A stretch of DNA of 64,000 nucleotides from Thermotalea metallivorans (GTDB taxonomy: Bacteria > Bacillota > Clostridia > Peptostreptococcales > Thermotaleaceae), in contig NZ_LOEE01000019.1 in NCBI RefSeq assembly GCF_001562415.1, positions 62,001 to 126,000 on the forward strand, in the 5' to 3' direction. The notes beneath the pieces are model-generated. The model made no database searches. It was given only the letters and a program-made list of their open reading frames with translations, and was not told where the DNA came from. Shown piece after piece: positions 36,234 to 45,560 of this stretch. The position numbers were made by a program, and so were the translations under genes. How positions within the stretch are numbered: position 1 is the stretch's first letter; each line of letters starts with the position of its first letter.

Positions 36234-36830
36234 TCAACTATGTATCCCCATCAAGTGCCCTTCTATCTGTTTTTCCAGATGATGGTAATCCTTGCTGTTA
36301 TCTATAATTACATCCGCATATTTTTTCTTTTCTTCTAAAGGCATTTGCGAATGGATTCTGTTTTCTGCTTCTGTAATGCTGAGCCCATCCCTTTTCATTA
36401 ATCTCTTTAACTGAATATCATGTTCAACAGATATAAGCCATATTTCATCTACTAATTTTCTCATATTCATTTCAATAAGTAAAGCAGCATCTAGGAATAC
36501 TATCGGATGGTCTCCCCTTTCTTTACACATAGCTATTTTATTCTCTATTCTTTCAATTATTCTCCTATGGGTAATATGATTTAGAATTTCTAATTTCTTG
36601 GAATCCGAAAAAACAATGCTCCCTAGCAATTTTCTATTCAAGGTTCCGTCTGGATTCAATACTTCTTTCCCAAAGTATCCTACAATTTCGTCCAAGGCAG
36701 GCTGTCCCACATCAACAATCTCTCGGGCAATCAGATCCGCATCAATCACCGGAATACCAAATTTTTTAATGATAGCAGATGCGGTGCTTTTCCCGGAAGC
36801 AATCCCTCCCGTAAGACCAATTACCTTCAT
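36234..36830 (-). CDS. coaE: Dephospho-CoA kinase
   Basis: Last step of coenzyme A synthesis. P-loop GLTGGIASGKST at residues 5-16, DADLIAREIV, and VFLDAALLIE. 198 residues. Next to polA, the usual Firmicute order. Confidence 0.97.
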   Translation of the reverse strand: MKVIGLTGGIASGKSTASAIIKKFGIPVIDADLIAREIVDVGQPALDEIVGYFGKEVLNPDGTLNRKLLGSIVFSDSKKLEILNHITHRRIIERIENKIAMCKERGDHPIVFLDAALLIEMNMRKLVDEIWLISVEHDIQLKRLMKRDGLSITEAENRIHSQMPLEEKKKYADVIIDNSKDYHHLEKQIEGHLMGIHS

Positions 36831-36850
36831 CTCATTATAACATCCTTTCC

Positions 36851-39517
36851 CTATTTCGTATCATACCAGCTTTTTCCTACATGCATGTCCACCTTCAAAG
36901 GAACATCCAGCTTCAATGCATTTTCCATTTGTATCCTGACAATTTCCTGTACGTGTTCCAATTCATCCTTGTGTACTTCTACAATCAATTCATCATGCAC
37001 CTGTAAAATTAATCTTGATCTTAAATTTTTATCTTTCAATTCTCTATCTACTTTGATCATGGCAAGCTTTATAATGTCGGCGGCACTCCCCTGAATCGGG
37101 GTATTCATAGCCGTTCTTTCACCAAAGGAACGCAAATTAAAATTACTGGAATTAATTTCAGGAATATACCTCCTCCGATTTAGAATCGTAGTGACATATC
37201 CCCTTTCTCTTCCCTCTTTTATGATTTGCTCCATGTATTTTTTTACCCCCGTATACTTGCTGAAATACTCATCAATATACTTTTGGGCCTCTTTTCTGGT
37301 AATTTGAAGGTTTTCCGCCAGCCCGTAATCGCTAATACCATAGACAATTCCAAAATTTACGGCCTTTGCCCTGCTCCGCTGCAACGGTGTAACCTCCTCC
37401 ATAGGAACATGGAACACCTTGGACGCCGTAGTAGTATGAATATCTAAATCCTTGTGAAATGCCTCCATTAAATTGCTGTCTTTGGAAATATGGGCCAATA
37501 CCCGTAATTCAATTTGGGAGTAATCGGCATCCAGAAGCAAATATTCTTCGCTAGAGGGAATAAATACCTTGCGTATTTCCCTGCCCATAGGAAGTTTAAT
37601 GGGTATATTCTGCAAATTAGGCTCTGTACTACTGATTCTTCCCGTAGATGTAACCGTCTGATGAAAGTTGGAATGAATCTTATGGGTCGTTTCATTGATG
37701 ACCGCCTTCAATCCGTCTATATAAGTAGATTTCAATTTTACCAACTGCCTATACTCCATGATCAAGGGAATCATGGGATGTTTTTTTTGCAGTTTCTCTA
37801 GGACTTCAATATTGGTGGAATGGCCTGTCTTTGTTTTCTTTACAGAAGGAAGCCCCAGTTTTTCAAACAATATCTCTCCCAGCTGTTTTGGGGAATTAAT
37901 ATTAAAAGTTTCACCCGCTGCATCATAAATCAATTTTGTAATATGATCGATCTTTTCATCCAACTGCAGTCCTAATTCCTCTAAAATATTCCGGTCTATC
38001 TTAAATCCATGAAATTCCATATCTGCCAGTACTTCCACCAAAGGCATTTCTACTTCATTAAATAATTTTGTCAAATTGTATTCCTGTATTTGTTTCATCA
38101 ATAGATCCTTCACATCCATGACAGTTCTGCACCAGTTTCGTCCGAATTCTGCAAGCTGTTCCAATGCTAGTTCACTGTACTTGTTTCGATTTTTTCCTTT
38201 TCCGAGGATTTCCTCTTCGGCAGCGATTTTTCTATTTAAATATTCTAAAGAAATATCATGGATTTCATAGGCTGACCTTGTGGGATCTATCAGATATAAG
38301 GCAATGGCAGAATCGAAGGCTAAGCCGTTGAGCAAAATATTATATTTTCTTAAGGCCGTCCTATCCTTTTTCAGATAATGGCCATATTTTTTGATGTCCG
38401 GATCCTCAAAAACCTCCCTGAATTCTTCCAATACCCCGGATTTTCCTGGATTTTCTATAAAATAATTTTCTCCATCGCACAAAATAGAAAGGGCAACCAT
38501 CTCATCATTGATGATATCCAATCCATCAGTAAAAGTTTTCAGACAAAAGGCACCTTTTTTCTTGATTTTATTTTTAAGATCTCCCCATTCATATTGAATG
38601 GCGGAAATATCTTTTTGTCCATCCTTATTTTCTTTTTCTTCACCGGTTACTTTCGACACAACTTTGCCCATTAGGCTGTGAAACTCTAGTTTTTTAAAGA
38701 GCGCCAGCAATGTTTCCCTGTCAGGCTCTTCTCTTTTTAATTCCTCTAAGGATATTTCCAAAGGCACATCCACCATGATAGTAGCCAACCGCTTGCTGAG
38801 TACTGCCTGCTGTGCATATGCTTCAATTTTTTCCCTTAGTTTTGTACTTGAAATTTTGTCTGTATTGCGAATTAATTCCTCTATGCTGCCAAATTCCTTG
38901 ATAAGCTTAATGGCTGTCTTTTCGCCCACGCCCGGTACTCCCGGAATATTATCTGATGGATCTCCCATAAGCCCTTTCAAATCAATAAATTGTTCCGGTG
39001 TAATTTCATATTTTTCCATTACCCCGTCGGCATTATACTCTTCCAAAGAACTAATGCCCTTCTTCGTTATCAGGACTTTTGTTTTTCGAGAAGCCAATTG
39101 TAGGGCATCTTTATCTCCTGTTACGACGATCACATCGATGCCTTGTCCTTCACAGAATTTCACTAGTGTTCCAATCAGGTCGTCAGCTTCAAATCCGTCC
39201 AGTTCCATCCTGTGAATCCGAAAAGCATCTAAAACCTCCTTCAGAACCGGCAATTGCTGCGCCAATTCATCAGGCATTTTTTTTCTTCCAGCTTTATAGT
39301 CATCGTATTCCAAATGCCTGAAAGTCGGTGCCTTTCGATCAAAAGCAACACTGATGTAATCAGGTGCATAATCATCTAATATTTTGTAGAGCATGTTTAC
39401 AAACCCATAGACAGCATTGGTATATTCACCGCTTTTATTAGACAGCAGTGGCAATGCGTAGTAAGCCCGATGAATTAAACTGTTTCCATCTATAATAACA
39501 ATTTTTTTAGATTCCAT
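36851..39517 (-). CDS. polA: DNA polymerase I
   Basis: 5'-3' exonuclease domain (about 1-290, IDGNSLIHRAYYALP, VTGDKDALQL), a middle domain, and a family A polymerase domain (about 480-888: DYSQIELRVLAHIS, RSRAKAVNFGIVYGIS, QVHDELIVEV). The proofreading domain looks inactive: the position of the DxE motif reads CLKTFTDG. This is common in Firmicute PolA. 888 residues. Confidence 0.97.
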   Translation of the reverse strand: MESKKIVIIDGNSLIHRAYYALPLLSNKSGEYTNAVYGFVNMLYKILDDYAPDYISVAFDRKAPTFRHLEYDDYKAGRKKMPDELAQQLPVLKEVLDAFRIHRMELDGFEADDLIGTLVKFCEGQGIDVIVVTGDKDALQLASRKTKVLITKKGISSLEEYNADGVMEKYEITPEQFIDLKGLMGDPSDNIPGVPGVGEKTAIKLIKEFGSIEELIRNTDKISSTKLREKIEAYAQQAVLSKRLATIMVDVPLEISLEELKREEPDRETLLALFKKLEFHSLMGKVVSKVTGEEKENKDGQKDISAIQYEWGDLKNKIKKKGAFCLKTFTDGLDIINDEMVALSILCDGENYFIENPGKSGVLEEFREVFEDPDIKKYGHYLKKDRTALRKYNILLNGLAFDSAIALYLIDPTRSAYEIHDISLEYLNRKIAAEEEILGKGKNRNKYSELALEQLAEFGRNWCRTVMDVKDLLMKQIQEYNLTKLFNEVEMPLVEVLADMEFHGFKIDRNILEELGLQLDEKIDHITKLIYDAAGETFNINSPKQLGEILFEKLGLPSVKKTKTGHSTNIEVLEKLQKKHPMIPLIMEYRQLVKLKSTYIDGLKAVINETTHKIHSNFHQTVTSTGRISSTEPNLQNIPIKLPMGREIRKVFIPSSEEYLLLDADYSQIELRVLAHISKDSNLMEAFHKDLDIHTTTASKVFHVPMEEVTPLQRSRAKAVNFGIVYGISDYGLAENLQITRKEAQKYIDEYFSKYTGVKKYMEQIIKEGRERGYVTTILNRRRYIPEINSSNFNLRSFGERTAMNTPIQGSAADIIKLAMIKVDRELKDKNLRSRLILQVHDELIVEVHKDELEHVQEIVRIQMENALKLDVPLKVDMHVGKSWYDTK

Positions 39518-39731
39518 ACAATCCTCTCCTTTTTTACCATACCCTTCTCAAACAGCCTATCCTTATACTGCCCAAAATATGTCCCCAACAATCCACCTTA
39601 CTATATTCTGAACTCATTCTCAAATTCCTTCTTTTCCGTGCAAAGACGGGATTAACAAAACTATAAATTTTTAGCCGACTTGGTGTATAATAATAAATAA
39701 CACAAAATCATCTGAAAAAGGAGGTCCACCA

Positions 39732-40196
39732 ATGGGAAATTTTGAAGAAAAACTAATTCAATATATGTGCCATCATCATATCGCAGCTAAGCATCTGACA
39801 TTCCAAGAATCCTGTCATTCCGTGGAAGAAGCGGCCAGGGCCGCAAATGCTCTTCCTGAAGATCTTGTAAAAAATATTTGTTTGATCGATGAACATGACA
39901 ATTTAATTGTGGCCATCGTCAAAGGCGAGGACAAAGTGGATCCTGCAAAGATCAGCAAACTTTTAAATATCAAAAAACCTAGAACAGCCAAGCCTGAAGA
40001 AATCCTTGAAAAAACAGGATATATTTGCGGCGGGGTACCCTCTTTTGGATATGCGGCTGTCTATCTCATCGATGCCATGGTTATGGAAAAAGATATCGTC
40101 TACTCCGGTGGTGGCTCCCAGAATTCATTGGTGAAAATATCTCCTCAAGAACTTTTGCGGGCAAATGGCGGAAAAGTTGCAGACATAAGAAAATAA
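39732..40196 (+). CDS. YbaK/EbsC-type aminoacyl-tRNA deacylase
   Basis: Trans-editing domain that removes wrong amino acids from tRNA. About 154 residues; VKNICLIDEHDNLIVAIVKG, the KL...KKPRTAKPEEI region and VPSFGY are typical of the YbaK/ProX fold. AAAGGAGG site. Which tRNA it edits cannot be told. Confidence 0.9.
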   Translation: MGNFEEKLIQYMCHHHIAAKHLTFQESCHSVEEAARAANALPEDLVKNICLIDEHDNLIVAIVKGEDKVDPAKISKLLNIKKPRTAKPEEILEKTGYICGGVPSFGYAAVYLIDAMVMEKDIVYSGGGSQNSLVKISPQELLRANGGKVADIRK

Positions 40197-40214
40197 TGGA
40201 AAAAGGAAAAAGAA

Positions 40215-40247
40215 AGAGAATTCTCATGCAAGAAAAGAGAATTCTCT
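40215..40247. terminator. bidirectional terminator between deacylase and anti-sigma gene
   Basis: AGAGAATTCTC, eleven-base loop, GAGAATTCTCT, then ATTTTC. Genes converge here. Confidence 0.75.
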
Positions 40248-40258
40248 ATTTTCATCAT

Positions 40259-41566
40259 TTATTCATTTTTATGATTTTCTTTTTTTATCCGTTTTACGAA
40301 GTACCATCCCATGGGAATACCAATCATACTAAGGGTCAAGACAATGGGCAGCTTGCTTGCCACAGCAATAAACAGGTTTTCTAAAAATTGAATCATCCCA
40401 TTGATGGTTTTTATAAATTCCTTCTTCGCCTTTTCCCATATATTATGGCTAATGGGTTGAATTTGCTTATCTTTTGGTTCTACCTCATTCAAATTCACAT
40501 AGATCGTGGATAAGCTTACCAACTCATCCCATCGCTGAATATCCCCTGACAACCGGTGAATATCCCCGCGAACTCTAGACAACTCCCTTTCTATCTCTAG
40601 TATGTCCCTTACATTGTTCGCCTTTTCCATAATCTCCCTTAACCGTTTTTCCTGTATTTTTAGATTCTCAATTTCATTTGCCGTATCTCTATATTCCTTT
40701 GTAATGTCCTGACCATTGATACCAAAGTTGGTAACCCTGCCTAAAGCCTTAATCTGCTCAATCACAGCTAAAAATCGGTCCTCAGGGATACGAATCGAAA
40801 TATTTCCCACTTTGAGAGATTCCTTCGGATTTTGGTCATTATAATGTTTATATTGGGTATTGGTATTTTCAACAAATCCTCCGTTGTCGAAGGCAATTTG
40901 TGCAACTCGGCTAAATTTTTCATCATAATTTTCCACATCCAAATCTATATACCCATTTTTGATTACTTTTCTACCCTGTTGTGCCTGCACATCCTGCACT
41001 TCTTTGCCATTTACCGCTACATTATCACCGCTGTATTGAAACTTGGCCCCTTCAGTATTATTTCCCTCAACAGCTACGCCTCTATTCTCAACCGAATCCT
41101 TCGCCAGCTCTGGTGCCATCAGCGGGAAACTCCCCTCCGATTGTCTCATATCTGCCGATTCCATAGACATTTGTGATTTTGACAGGTCATTGATGATGTT
41201 GAAATCGTTCATAGAAACCGAAAACACCAATAGGACCAACACGGCTGCTGCCGATATAAAGACCTTCCAGTTTTTCCAGTGAATTTTCTTTCTTCCTTCT
41301 CCATCAGAAGAAATATTTGCAACATTTGAATTTTGTTCATCTTTCAGGACTCTCTGCAATTTTTCATGCAAACTGCTTTCAAAATCGACAGGCAATTCCA
41401 TTAAAGGAAGTTCACGACACATGTTTTGTATAGAAAGCATTTCCTCATACTCCTGCCTGCAAACTTCGCATTCCTTAAAATGGCCTTCCAATATATGGGT
41501 CGTATGTTCGTCCAGCATATTATCTATATAAAGAGATATTAACTCTGTGATTTCTGCGCACCTCAT
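40259..41566 (-). CDS. Anti-sigma factor with zinc finger and DUF4349 domain
   Basis: Residues 1-45 form a zf-HC2 anti-sigma domain (HFKECEVCRQEY); a membrane helix lies at about 108-128; the outside part is DUF4349 (about 205-425) with a coiled coil (EIENLKIQEKRLREIMEKA) and a final membrane helix. It should hold the ECF sigma factor at 41588 inactive until an envelope signal arrives. 435 residues. Confidence 0.92.
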   Translation of the reverse strand: MRCAEITELISLYIDNMLDEHTTHILEGHFKECEVCRQEYEEMLSIQNMCRELPLMELPVDFESSLHEKLQRVLKDEQNSNVANISSDGEGRKKIHWKNWKVFISAAAVLVLLVFSVSMNDFNIINDLSKSQMSMESADMRQSEGSFPLMAPELAKDSVENRGVAVEGNNTEGAKFQYSGDNVAVNGKEVQDVQAQQGRKVIKNGYIDLDVENYDEKFSRVAQIAFDNGGFVENTNTQYKHYNDQNPKESLKVGNISIRIPEDRFLAVIEQIKALGRVTNFGINGQDITKEYRDTANEIENLKIQEKRLREIMEKANNVRDILEIERELSRVRGDIHRLSGDIQRWDELVSLSTIYVNLNEVEPKDKQIQPISHNIWEKAKKEFIKTINGMIQFLENLFIAVASKLPIVLTLSMIGIPMGWYFVKRIKKENHKNE

Positions 41567-41587
41567 ATGATCCCTCCTTTCTACGAT

Positions 41588-42178
41588 TTAGACGTATGGA
41601 TTTTTGTAAAGTTCCTTCTTCTCTATAATCTCCTTTAGTGATATCCTCGCCCGACTGATTCTTGACTTAATCGTTCCCTGGGGGCAATCCAGTATTTCTG
41701 CAATTTGTTCGTAATTGAAACCGCGGATATCCCGTAGAACAATAACCGTTTTATGCTGTTCCGGTAAGGCATTGATTGCATCCTGAATACTTTTGATCGT
41801 TTCTTTTCTTTCAACGATCTCCTCCGTACTGTTCCCGTAATCCTCCATATCCCTTTCTATCTCCCCATCTTCCGTTTCTATCGGGTGATGATAGGAATAG
41901 GCTTTCTGCCTTTTTCTTTTTCTTAATTCATCTAGGCAGGTATTCGTAACAATCCTATAGAGCCAAGTTGAAAAGCTTGATTGTCCATGAAAAGTTTTTA
42001 TAGATTTGTATACCTTTATCAGGGCCTCCTGGGTTACATCATTTGCATCCTCCATATTGCCCAGCATTCTAAAAGCAATATTGAAAGCCACAGTCTGATA
42101 CTCCCTTATGAGTGTTTCAAAACTTTCAACATCCCCTTGTTTGCTTTTTTCAATAAGATTGTTTTCATGGTCATGCAC
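41588..42178 (-). CDS. ECF sigma factor (SigW-like)
   Basis: Region 2 with DANDVTQEALIKVYKSIKTFHGQ and region 4 with ALPEQHKTVIVLRDIRGFNYEQIAEI. 196 residues. Followed by its zinc-finger anti-sigma gene and preceded by an ECF-type promoter at 42216-42244, so self-regulation is likely. Confidence 0.95.
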   Translation of the reverse strand: MHDHENNLIEKSKQGDVESFETLIREYQTVAFNIAFRMLGNMEDANDVTQEALIKVYKSIKTFHGQSSFSTWLYRIVTNTCLDELRKRKRQKAYSYHHPIETEDGEIERDMEDYGNSTEEIVERKETIKSIQDAINALPEQHKTVIVLRDIRGFNYEQIAEILDCPQGTIKSRISRARISLKEIIEKKELYKNPYV

Positions 42179-42215
42179 GCGGATTCACTCCCTTCCCCAA
42201 AAAATTCGTAAATAT

Positions 42216-42244
42216 TTAGACGTATCATTTCTTCGTAAAGTTCC
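42216..42244 (-). promoter_or_regulatory. ECF-type promoter of the sigma/anti-sigma operon
   Basis: On the minus strand GGAAC (42240-42244), 17 bases, CGTCTAA (42216-42222), matching the GGAAC/CGTC pattern of extracytoplasmic-function promoters. Confidence 0.7.
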
Positions 42245-42375
42245 ACAATTGCTATCTTTTTTAAATTGCAATTTAATTATAATATACCTTGATGGATGAA
42301 CCATAAACAAGAAAGAAGAACAACCGATCATACTGATACATAGGAATGCTGTTTGAATATCAAATAAATGAAAAA

Positions 42376-42399
42376 TAATCTACTGTTTCCAGTAGATTA
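42376..42399 (-). terminator. terminator after the YdjM/DUF457 gene
   Basis: On the minus strand TAATCTACTG, GAAA loop, CAGTAGATTA, then TTTTTCATTT. Confidence 0.85.
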
Positions 42400-42406
42400 C
42401 ATAAGA

Positions 42407-43366
42407 TTACATGGGCTCTGCTTCCGTTATCGGTATACTTCTATGGATTTTATATGGATGGAAGAAGGAGATGATGACATTCTTCTCCCGGTCATAAACA
42501 GCCGTGGCATGATGCATAAAATTGTCCCGCAAATAATATCGTAAATCAATGGATTTTAGGATAATCTTTTCCATCTCTTCAAATCGGACAATATGATAAT
42601 TCGGCGTAAATTCTTTAAAATATTTACCTATATTGGTATCTTCAAATAAATAAATACTCTCTTGATCAGGTTTTTTAAATTTTTTTCGTTCTATGACTTT
42701 TTTGTTGATCATATTCACTTGCCCAACAATATTGTGACTATTGGTATTGATAATGAAATCCCACTTATGGAATGCCATTAAGGATGGCAAAATCTCAATA
42801 TTGTTGATTTTGTAACCGTGGGAATAATGCTGCACTACGATTTGCCCCGCTTTTTTCTTCATCAACCATCTTGCCATAAGGTATAGAACAAAGGACACAG
42901 TAATCATGGTATAGAATCCAATGGTTTTATATTTTACAAATATCAGCAGAAACGCCAGTATAGTAATAACGGGGTCATAGAGCATCAAAATACCTATCAT
43001 GCTTTTCTTCTTTGTAAAAGGCATGAAGAGTTTGGCTCCGTAGGAGTTTAGTATATCAAAGAGCGTATGGGACAAGCATCCGATAAAGGTCCATAGGAAT
43101 ACCTGTATCAAAGGAAAATCCGTATAGAGCAGGGATAACCCCCCTGTGATAATGCCGGCAAGCCCCAGTAAAGCCGGTATAGAATGGGTAATTCCTCTAT
43201 GATGCTTCAGATATACATAATCTCCCCAAATTTTGGCTACAATATCTATATCCGGAGACATTGCCCCAATGGCACAACCCAAGCTTACAGGATTGTTCAG
43301 TGTTACCGGACTGCCACTAAAAGCAGATATGGCCAATCCAATAACACCATGGGTAACTGGATCCAT
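42407..43366 (-). CDS. Membrane-bound metal-dependent hydrolase (YdjM/DUF457)
   Basis: Starts MDPVTHGVIGLAIS behind GGTGGTG at 43366. Conserved MSPDIDI, KHHRGITHS and SHTLFDILNSYGA carry His and Asp metal ligands between about five membrane segments. The C-terminal 150 residues are soluble. Function of the family is unclear; the Bacillus member is involved in membrane stress responses. Confidence 0.88.
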   Translation of the reverse strand: MDPVTHGVIGLAISAFSGSPVTLNNPVSLGCAIGAMSPDIDIVAKIWGDYVYLKHHRGITHSIPALLGLAGIITGGLSLLYTDFPLIQVFLWTFIGCLSHTLFDILNSYGAKLFMPFTKKKSMIGILMLYDPVITILAFLLIFVKYKTIGFYTMITVSFVLYLMARWLMKKKAGQIVVQHYSHGYKINNIEILPSLMAFHKWDFIINTNSHNIVGQVNMINKKVIERKKFKKPDQESIYLFEDTNIGKYFKEFTPNYHIVRFEEMEKIILKSIDLRYYLRDNFMHHATAVYDREKNVIISFFHPYKIHRSIPITEAEPM

Positions 43367-43556
43367 TTTATTCACCACCGTGATATATTTTATGCACTTT
43401 TTTAGTTTACCATAATGCTTTATCTGCATCAATATTTTTCGACAATTTTATCAGACTAAAATTTCAGATAAATTTTTGTTGCAACAAATCGCAATAACTA
43501 TAAAAAAATGATTTCTATTTGCAAATTTTTTGTATTAAAAAATTTATAAAAAATGC

Positions 43557-43585
43557 TTGCAATCCATTTTGCTTTATGCTAATAT
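43557..43585 (+). promoter_or_regulatory. promoter of the truncated tRNA-Leu gene
   Basis: TTGCAA, 17 bases, TAATAT, with the tRNA 5' end 14 bases further on. The promoter is intact although the tRNA is not. Confidence 0.65.
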
Positions 43586-43599
43586 ATTATTTGTAACGC

Positions 43600-43640
43600 G
43601 CCGAAGTGGTGGAATTGGCAGACGCACCGGACTCAAAATC
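43600..43640 (+). pseudogene. tRNA-Leu (CAA), 5' half only
   Basis: Reads GCCGAAGTGG TGGAATTGGC and on through GACTCAAAATC, i.e. acceptor 5' strand, D arm, anticodon stem and loop (anticodon CAA), then departs from any tRNA sequence. No matching 3' half (ending CTTCGGC) follows before the separate intact tRNA at 43789. Best explained as an integration junction. Confidence 0.8.
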
Positions 43641-43724
43641 TACTTCGTGCTTTCACCCGTCGGTGTGTGCAAACCCTGATAATACGGGGTTCTTGAAAAC
43701 AGAATAATTGTTTTGGTTTTAATA

Positions 43725-43747
43725 TCCCTCCTAAATGTCCCTCCTAA
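43725..43747 (+). repeat. direct repeat TCCCTCCTAA, two copies
   Basis: Copies at 43725-43734 and 43738-43747, 13 bases apart. Short direct repeats at the ends of Tn916-like elements bind the N-terminus of the integrase; that role is inferred from position. Confidence 0.5.
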
Positions 43748-43788
43748 TTCTAAAGGCGGATTAAAGGCAGGGAAATTAAAATAAACTT

Positions 43789-43874
43789 GCCGAAGTGGCG
43801 GAATTGGCAGACGCGGCGGTCTCAAAAACCGTTGGGTACTCCCCATGCCGGTTCGAGTCCGGCCTTCGGCACCA
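43789..43874 (+). tRNA. tRNA-Leu (CAA)
   Basis: 86 bases including CCA. GCCGAAG pairs with CTTCGGC; anticodon stem GCGGT/ACCGT around CTCAAAA gives CAA; long class II variable arm; T-loop GTTCGAGTC. All arms pair, so it should work in place of the broken copy at 43600. Confidence 0.96.
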
Positions 43875-43885
43875 TAGAAACCAAT

Positions 43886-43921
43886 AGCTCTTAAAACGCT
43901 GTCCAGGCCGATTTGAGAGCT
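43886..43921 (+). terminator. terminator of tRNA-Leu (CAA)
   Basis: AGCTCTTAAA and TTTGAGAGCT pair around a 16-base loop, followed by five T. Confidence 0.7.
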
Positions 43922-43983
43922 TTTTTCTTTAGTTTCATTCATACTTGCCTTTCGCCTCCTTGCCGTATTGGCGTACCTCCCGC

Positions 43984-45459
43984 TTAAGTGGGATATACGC
44001 CGATAATTGCATTGGCCGAAGCGACCTTCGAGCTAAAATCCAGGTGGGTGTAAATATTCGACGTTGTTGAAATATCACTGTGCCCAAGCCATTCCTGAAT
44101 TTCCTTAAGACTGACCCCATTGGCGTATAATAAGCTGGCGCAACTGTGGCGCAGATCATGGAAACGGATTTTCTTCAATCCGTTGTTTTTAATGACAATT
44201 GCAAAGTGCTGTGTAATGTAACCTGGCTTGATTCTTTCTCCGATTTCATTCACATAAATGTAATCCATGTAATCTTTGCAATATGCTTTTCCGCAAACCT
44301 TTTGATTTAGCTCCTGTTCTGCTTTCAGCCTGTGGAGTAATTCTTCAAAGGGCGCAACCAGCGGCAGTGTACGGTAGCTTGATTTTGTCTTTGTACGGTC
44401 TTTTGCTATGGTAGTAATTTTCCCATCCAGTGTTACCTCGGTTACCGTATGTTTAATCGTCAATGTCTTTTTTTCAAAATCAATAGCGTCCCACTTTAGC
44501 CCTACGATCTCACTCCGGCGCAGTCCATAAAACGCGCCTAAAATCACGGCCAGTTCAATCCGTTTATTTTTTACGATAGCGAATAAGGTTTCCAGTTCGC
44601 TTGCATCGTAAACACTGCCTACGAATTTTTCCTTTCTGGGCCGCTCAATCCTGTCGGCAGGATTGAAATTAATCAGTCCAATCTTGAAAGCGTACTGCAA
44701 AGCCTTGCGGATGTTTGCATGACGATGAATAACTGTGTTGGCGCTCAATCCTTTTTCATTAAGCTCATACCGGTAATAATCCTGTATGTGCTTTGGGGTC
44801 AGGTCTTTCAGTTTTATCTTTTTCCCTTCAAAATAAGGAATAATGCTGCTCTTAATACAGTAGGAATAAGACGCAAATGTAGTCATCTCAACACTGTTTT
44901 TCATCATCTCCAGCCATTCCAGCAGGAAGTCGGTAAACAATATCTGTACTTCACCAGAGGTCGGGTTCACTCTATCCGCCGGATTATCCCGAATCAATTC
45001 AAGCTCCACAGCGTATTGCAAGGCTTCTTTGATGGCTTCGTGATATTGGAGAAGGGTACTGTTTGATACACTGTTTTCTGTTTTCTCATACTGATAGTAG
45101 CTTTCTATATCCCTTGGCTTCATTTCTGATAGCCTAATGGAGGTATTCTTAAAGTAAGGGATGATACAGTTTTTAACATCGTATGAGTAGAGTGCATATG
45201 TTTCAGCATCCACTTTGTTTATAACATCTTTCAGCCACTTTGATAGGAAGTCTGCAAACAAAGCGTTTTTGTCACTCATTGCAGTATCGGGGTTAAACTC
45301 TTTCCTGATTTTCAAAAGCATCGCTTCCGCACGTTTTTTGTTACCCTTTATGGGAAGTCCTGTGCTGATGGACTTTGTTTGGCGTTTTCCATAAATATCT
45401 TTATAGTTGAGGATAATATGGAAATACCCGTTTTTTTCCCGTAGATGTCCTGCTACCAT
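43984..45459 (-). CDS. int: Tyrosine integrase with duplicated core-binding domain
   Basis: Site-specific recombinase of the Tn916/phage family. The N-terminal arm-binding domain (about 1-60) is followed by two similar core-binding (SAM-like) domains: FADFLSKWLKD...DNPADRV (about 70-175) and FTDFLLEWLEM...FNPADRI (about 178-285). The catalytic domain keeps all residues: Arg in YGLRRSEIVGLKW, Lys near the KTKSSYRTLPL strand, HDLRHS, LGHSD and the Tyr of NIYTHLD. At about 491 residues it is some 100 longer than usual because of the extra domain. ATG at 45459 behind AAGGAGG. It reads toward the tRNA-Leu genes, as expected at an element end. Confidence 0.93.
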   Translation of the reverse strand: MVAGHLREKNGYFHIILNYKDIYGKRQTKSISTGLPIKGNKKRAEAMLLKIRKEFNPDTAMSDKNALFADFLSKWLKDVINKVDAETYALYSYDVKNCIIPYFKNTSIRLSEMKPRDIESYYQYEKTENSVSNSTLLQYHEAIKEALQYAVELELIRDNPADRVNPTSGEVQILFTDFLLEWLEMMKNSVEMTTFASYSYCIKSSIIPYFEGKKIKLKDLTPKHIQDYYRYELNEKGLSANTVIHRHANIRKALQYAFKIGLINFNPADRIERPRKEKFVGSVYDASELETLFAIVKNKRIELAVILGAFYGLRRSEIVGLKWDAIDFEKKTLTIKHTVTEVTLDGKITTIAKDRTKTKSSYRTLPLVAPFEELLHRLKAEQELNQKVCGKAYCKDYMDYIYVNEIGERIKPGYITQHFAIVIKNNGLKKIRFHDLRHSCASLLYANGVSLKEIQEWLGHSDISTTSNIYTHLDFSSKVASANAIIGVYPT

Positions 45460-45560
45460 AATAATTAACCTCCTTGAAAAGTAACAGTTTAAATTCACCT
45501 ACCACTGACGATTAGAGTGTAGCAGGCTTTATAATATAGTTCAAATGTGCAAACAAAATT

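Larger units (their letters stand above)
43367..43983. other. tRNA and island-boundary interval
   Basis: Contains a tRNA promoter, a truncated tRNA-Leu, about 150 bases with a 10-bp direct repeat, an intact tRNA-Leu(CAA) and its terminator. No protein gene; open frames here are antisense to the tRNAs. Confidence 0.8.

Noticed and set aside
43641-43788. Group I intron inside the tRNA-Leu anticodon loop
   Set aside because: The interval is only about 150 bases and the next sequence is a full tRNA, not a 3' exon, so splicing cannot rebuild the first tRNA.
43640-43942. A 100-residue minus-strand frame
   Set aside because: It is antisense to both tRNA-Leu sequences; the apparent Arg/Thr-rich motif is a translated tRNA.
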